Part shown: positions 62,748-64,000 of the stretch, one piece after another
How the letters are laid out: every line of letters begins with the position of its first letter
How positions within the stretch are numbered: the stretch's first letter is position 1
Assembly: GCF_009650095.1 (NCBI RefSeq)
Contig: NZ_CP045915.1
Coordinates: forward strand, 558,001 to 622,000
Direction: 5' to 3'
DNA length: 64,000 nt
From: Gracilibacillus salitolerans
Lineage (GTDB): Bacteria > Bacillota > Bacilli > Bacillales > Amphibacillaceae
The notes under the pieces: model-generated
Told to the model about the DNA's origin: nothing
Databases searched by the model: none
Seen by the model: only the letters and a program-made list of their open reading frames with translations
Translations under genes and position numbers: made by a program

Positions 62748-64000
62748 ATGACGCAATTGAGAGAAGAACTTCGCAATATTGCGATTATTGCCCATGTTGA
62801 CCATGGCAAAACGACGTTAGTTGACCAGTTACTCCGTTATTCAGGAACTTTTCGTGAAAATGAGCAAGTGGAAGAACGTGCAATGGATTCCAACGATATC
62901 GAAAAAGAACGTGGGATCACGATTTTAGCGAAAAATACAGCGATTAATTATAATGATACTCGAATTAATATATTGGATACACCAGGACACGCTGACTTTG
63001 GTGGAGAAGTAGAGCGTATTATGAAAATGGTGGATGGGGTATTACTTGTGGTTGATGCTTATGAAGGTTGTATGCCGCAGACCCGTTTTGTATTGAAAAA
63101 AGCACTGGAGCAAAAATTGCAGCCGGTTGTTGTACTGAACAAAATCGACAGACCCAATGCACGCCCCGATGAAGTAGTCGATGAAGTATTGGATTTATTC
63201 ATTGAACTTGGTGCTGACGATGATCAATTAGAGTTTCCAGTTGTCTATGCTTCGGCATTAAATGGGACATCCAGCTTTCCAGATGAAGAACAACAGGAAA
63301 CGATGGAGCCAGTTTTTGAAACGATTTTAGAGAAAATTCCGGCCCCTGTTAATAATGCAGACGAACCATTACAATTCCAGATAACTATGCTTGATTATAA
63401 TGACTACTTAGGACGTATCGGTGTCGGTCGTGTGTTCCGTGGATCGATTAAAGTAGGACAGCAAGTATCTCTAATGAAAACCGATGGTTCAGTGAAAAAT
63501 TTCCGTGTTACCAAATTATTTGGTTTTATCGGTTTGAAACGAATTGAAATCGAACAGGCAACAGCAGGGGATATCATTGCGGTTGCAGGTATGGAAGATA
63601 TTAACGTAGGTGAAACAGTTTGTCCGACTGAACATCAAGAGGCATTGCCAATTTTGCGTATTGATGAACCAACATTACAAATGACGTTTGTTGTCAATAA
63701 CAGTCCTTTTGCCGGAAGAGAAGGTAAATATATTACTTCTCGCCAAATTGATGAACGTTTAATGTCGCAATTAGAGACAGATGTAAGTTTACGTGTTGAC
63801 CCGACAGATTCACCAGATGCTTGGACAGTATCCGGTCGTGGGGAATTACATTTGTCTATTCTAGTAGAGAACATGCGTCGTGAAGGCTATGAACTACAGC
63901 TTTCTAAACCAGAAGTTATTATTAAAGAAATAGATGGTGTCAAATGTGAACCAATCGAACGTGTCCAAATTGATGTACCGGAAGATTACACAGGTCCGGT
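62748..64000 (+). CDS. typA: translational GTPase TypA/BipA (partial, runs off the window)
   Basis: An elongation-factor-like GTPase acting on the 50S subunit under stress or cold. G1 [13 protein letters not shown], and [13 protein letters not shown] are visible, followed by domain II ([16 protein letters not shown]) and domain III with the BipA-type [27 protein letters not shown] lies 7 bp before ATG 62748. The 417 codons present are about two thirds of the expected 610; the C-terminus is beyond position 64000. Confidence 0.97.
   Translation, partial: MTQLREELRNIAIIAHVDHGKTTLVDQLLRYSGTFRENEQVEERAMDSNDIEKERGITILAKNTAINYNDTRINILDTPGHADFGGEVERIMKMVDGVLLVVDAYEGCMPQTRFVLKKALEQKLQPVVVLNKIDRPNARPDEVVDEVLDLFIELGADDDQLEFPVVYASALNGTSSFPDEEQQETMEPVFETILEKIPAPVNNADEPLQFQITMLDYNDYLGRIGVGRVFRGSIKVGQQVSLMKTDGSVKNFRVTKLFGFIGLKRIEIEQATAGDIIAVAGMEDINVGETVCPTEHQEALPILRIDEPTLQMTFVVNNSPFAGREGKYITSRQIDERLMSQLETDVSLRVDPTDSPDAWTVSGRGELHLSILVENMRREGYELQLSKPEVIIKEIDGVKCEPIERVQIDVPEDYTGP

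Overview
The window comes from a low-GC Gram-positive of the Bacillaceae. Ribosome binding sites are of the GGAGG type, the codon bias is AT-rich, and the gene sets match Bacillus (RFN-ribDE-BA-H, TPP-tenA-thiDME, cssRS/htrB, Rex-controlled fermentation genes). A complete ectABC ectoine operon and an acidic, salt-type proteome point to a moderately halophilic, facultatively anaerobic genus near Gracilibacillus or Virgibacillus; the genus is inference.

Region by region. 1-2.7 kb: ectABC on the minus strand. 3.6-10.9 kb: a PucR-family activator followed by an unusual four-gene operon, made of an ectoine-hydrolase-like M24 enzyme (DoeA), a Cys/Met-type PLP enzyme, an ACT-less homoserine dehydrogenase and an aldehyde dehydrogenase. 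This is the best candidate for a little-described system: a Gram-positive ectoine-catabolic route placed beside ectoine synthesis. 11-15.5 kb: katA with a PerR-type box, a candidate Fur-controlled C-rich small RNA on the minus strand, the YlmA-like ABC ATPase, a BASS transporter and small membrane proteins. 15.5-24.1 kb: mixed-acid/ethanol fermentation (adhE, Fe-alcohol dehydrogenase, pflB, pflA) with a perfect Rex site. 24.1-27.1 kb: ohr, small proteins, a CynX-type transporter, signal peptidase I. 27.2-30.3 kb: TPP riboswitch and the thiamine salvage operon. 30.4-36.7 kb: a PfpI protein, DUF456, pyridoxal kinase, an ABC exporter operon and a DUF4349 lipoprotein. 37.1-46.3 kb: argGH, carAB-argF, murB. 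46.6-51.5 kb: a NERD protein with a damaged PspC gene, then the FMN riboswitch and ribDE-BA-H. 51.6-55.6 kb: glutathione peroxidase, trhO, and a c-di-AMP riboswitch controlling ktrA and a frameshifted ktrB. 55.7-57.7 kb: a small phage-like patch with two divergent XRE regulators. 57.8-64 kb: an HIBADH-type dehydrogenase, a DksA/TraR zinc finger protein, htrB divergent from cssRS, and the start of typA.

The intergenic DNA is rich in structure. There are two roughly 475-bp composite palindromic elements in opposite orientation, two tandem arrays of palindromes with the same 51-52 bp period but different sequence, a strong isolated hairpin next to non-coding DNA that looks like IS remnant, and several clear operators (Rex, Fur, PerR-like, an XRE operator set) and riboswitches (TPP, FMN, c-di-AMP). 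No rRNA, tRNA or CRISPR array was found.
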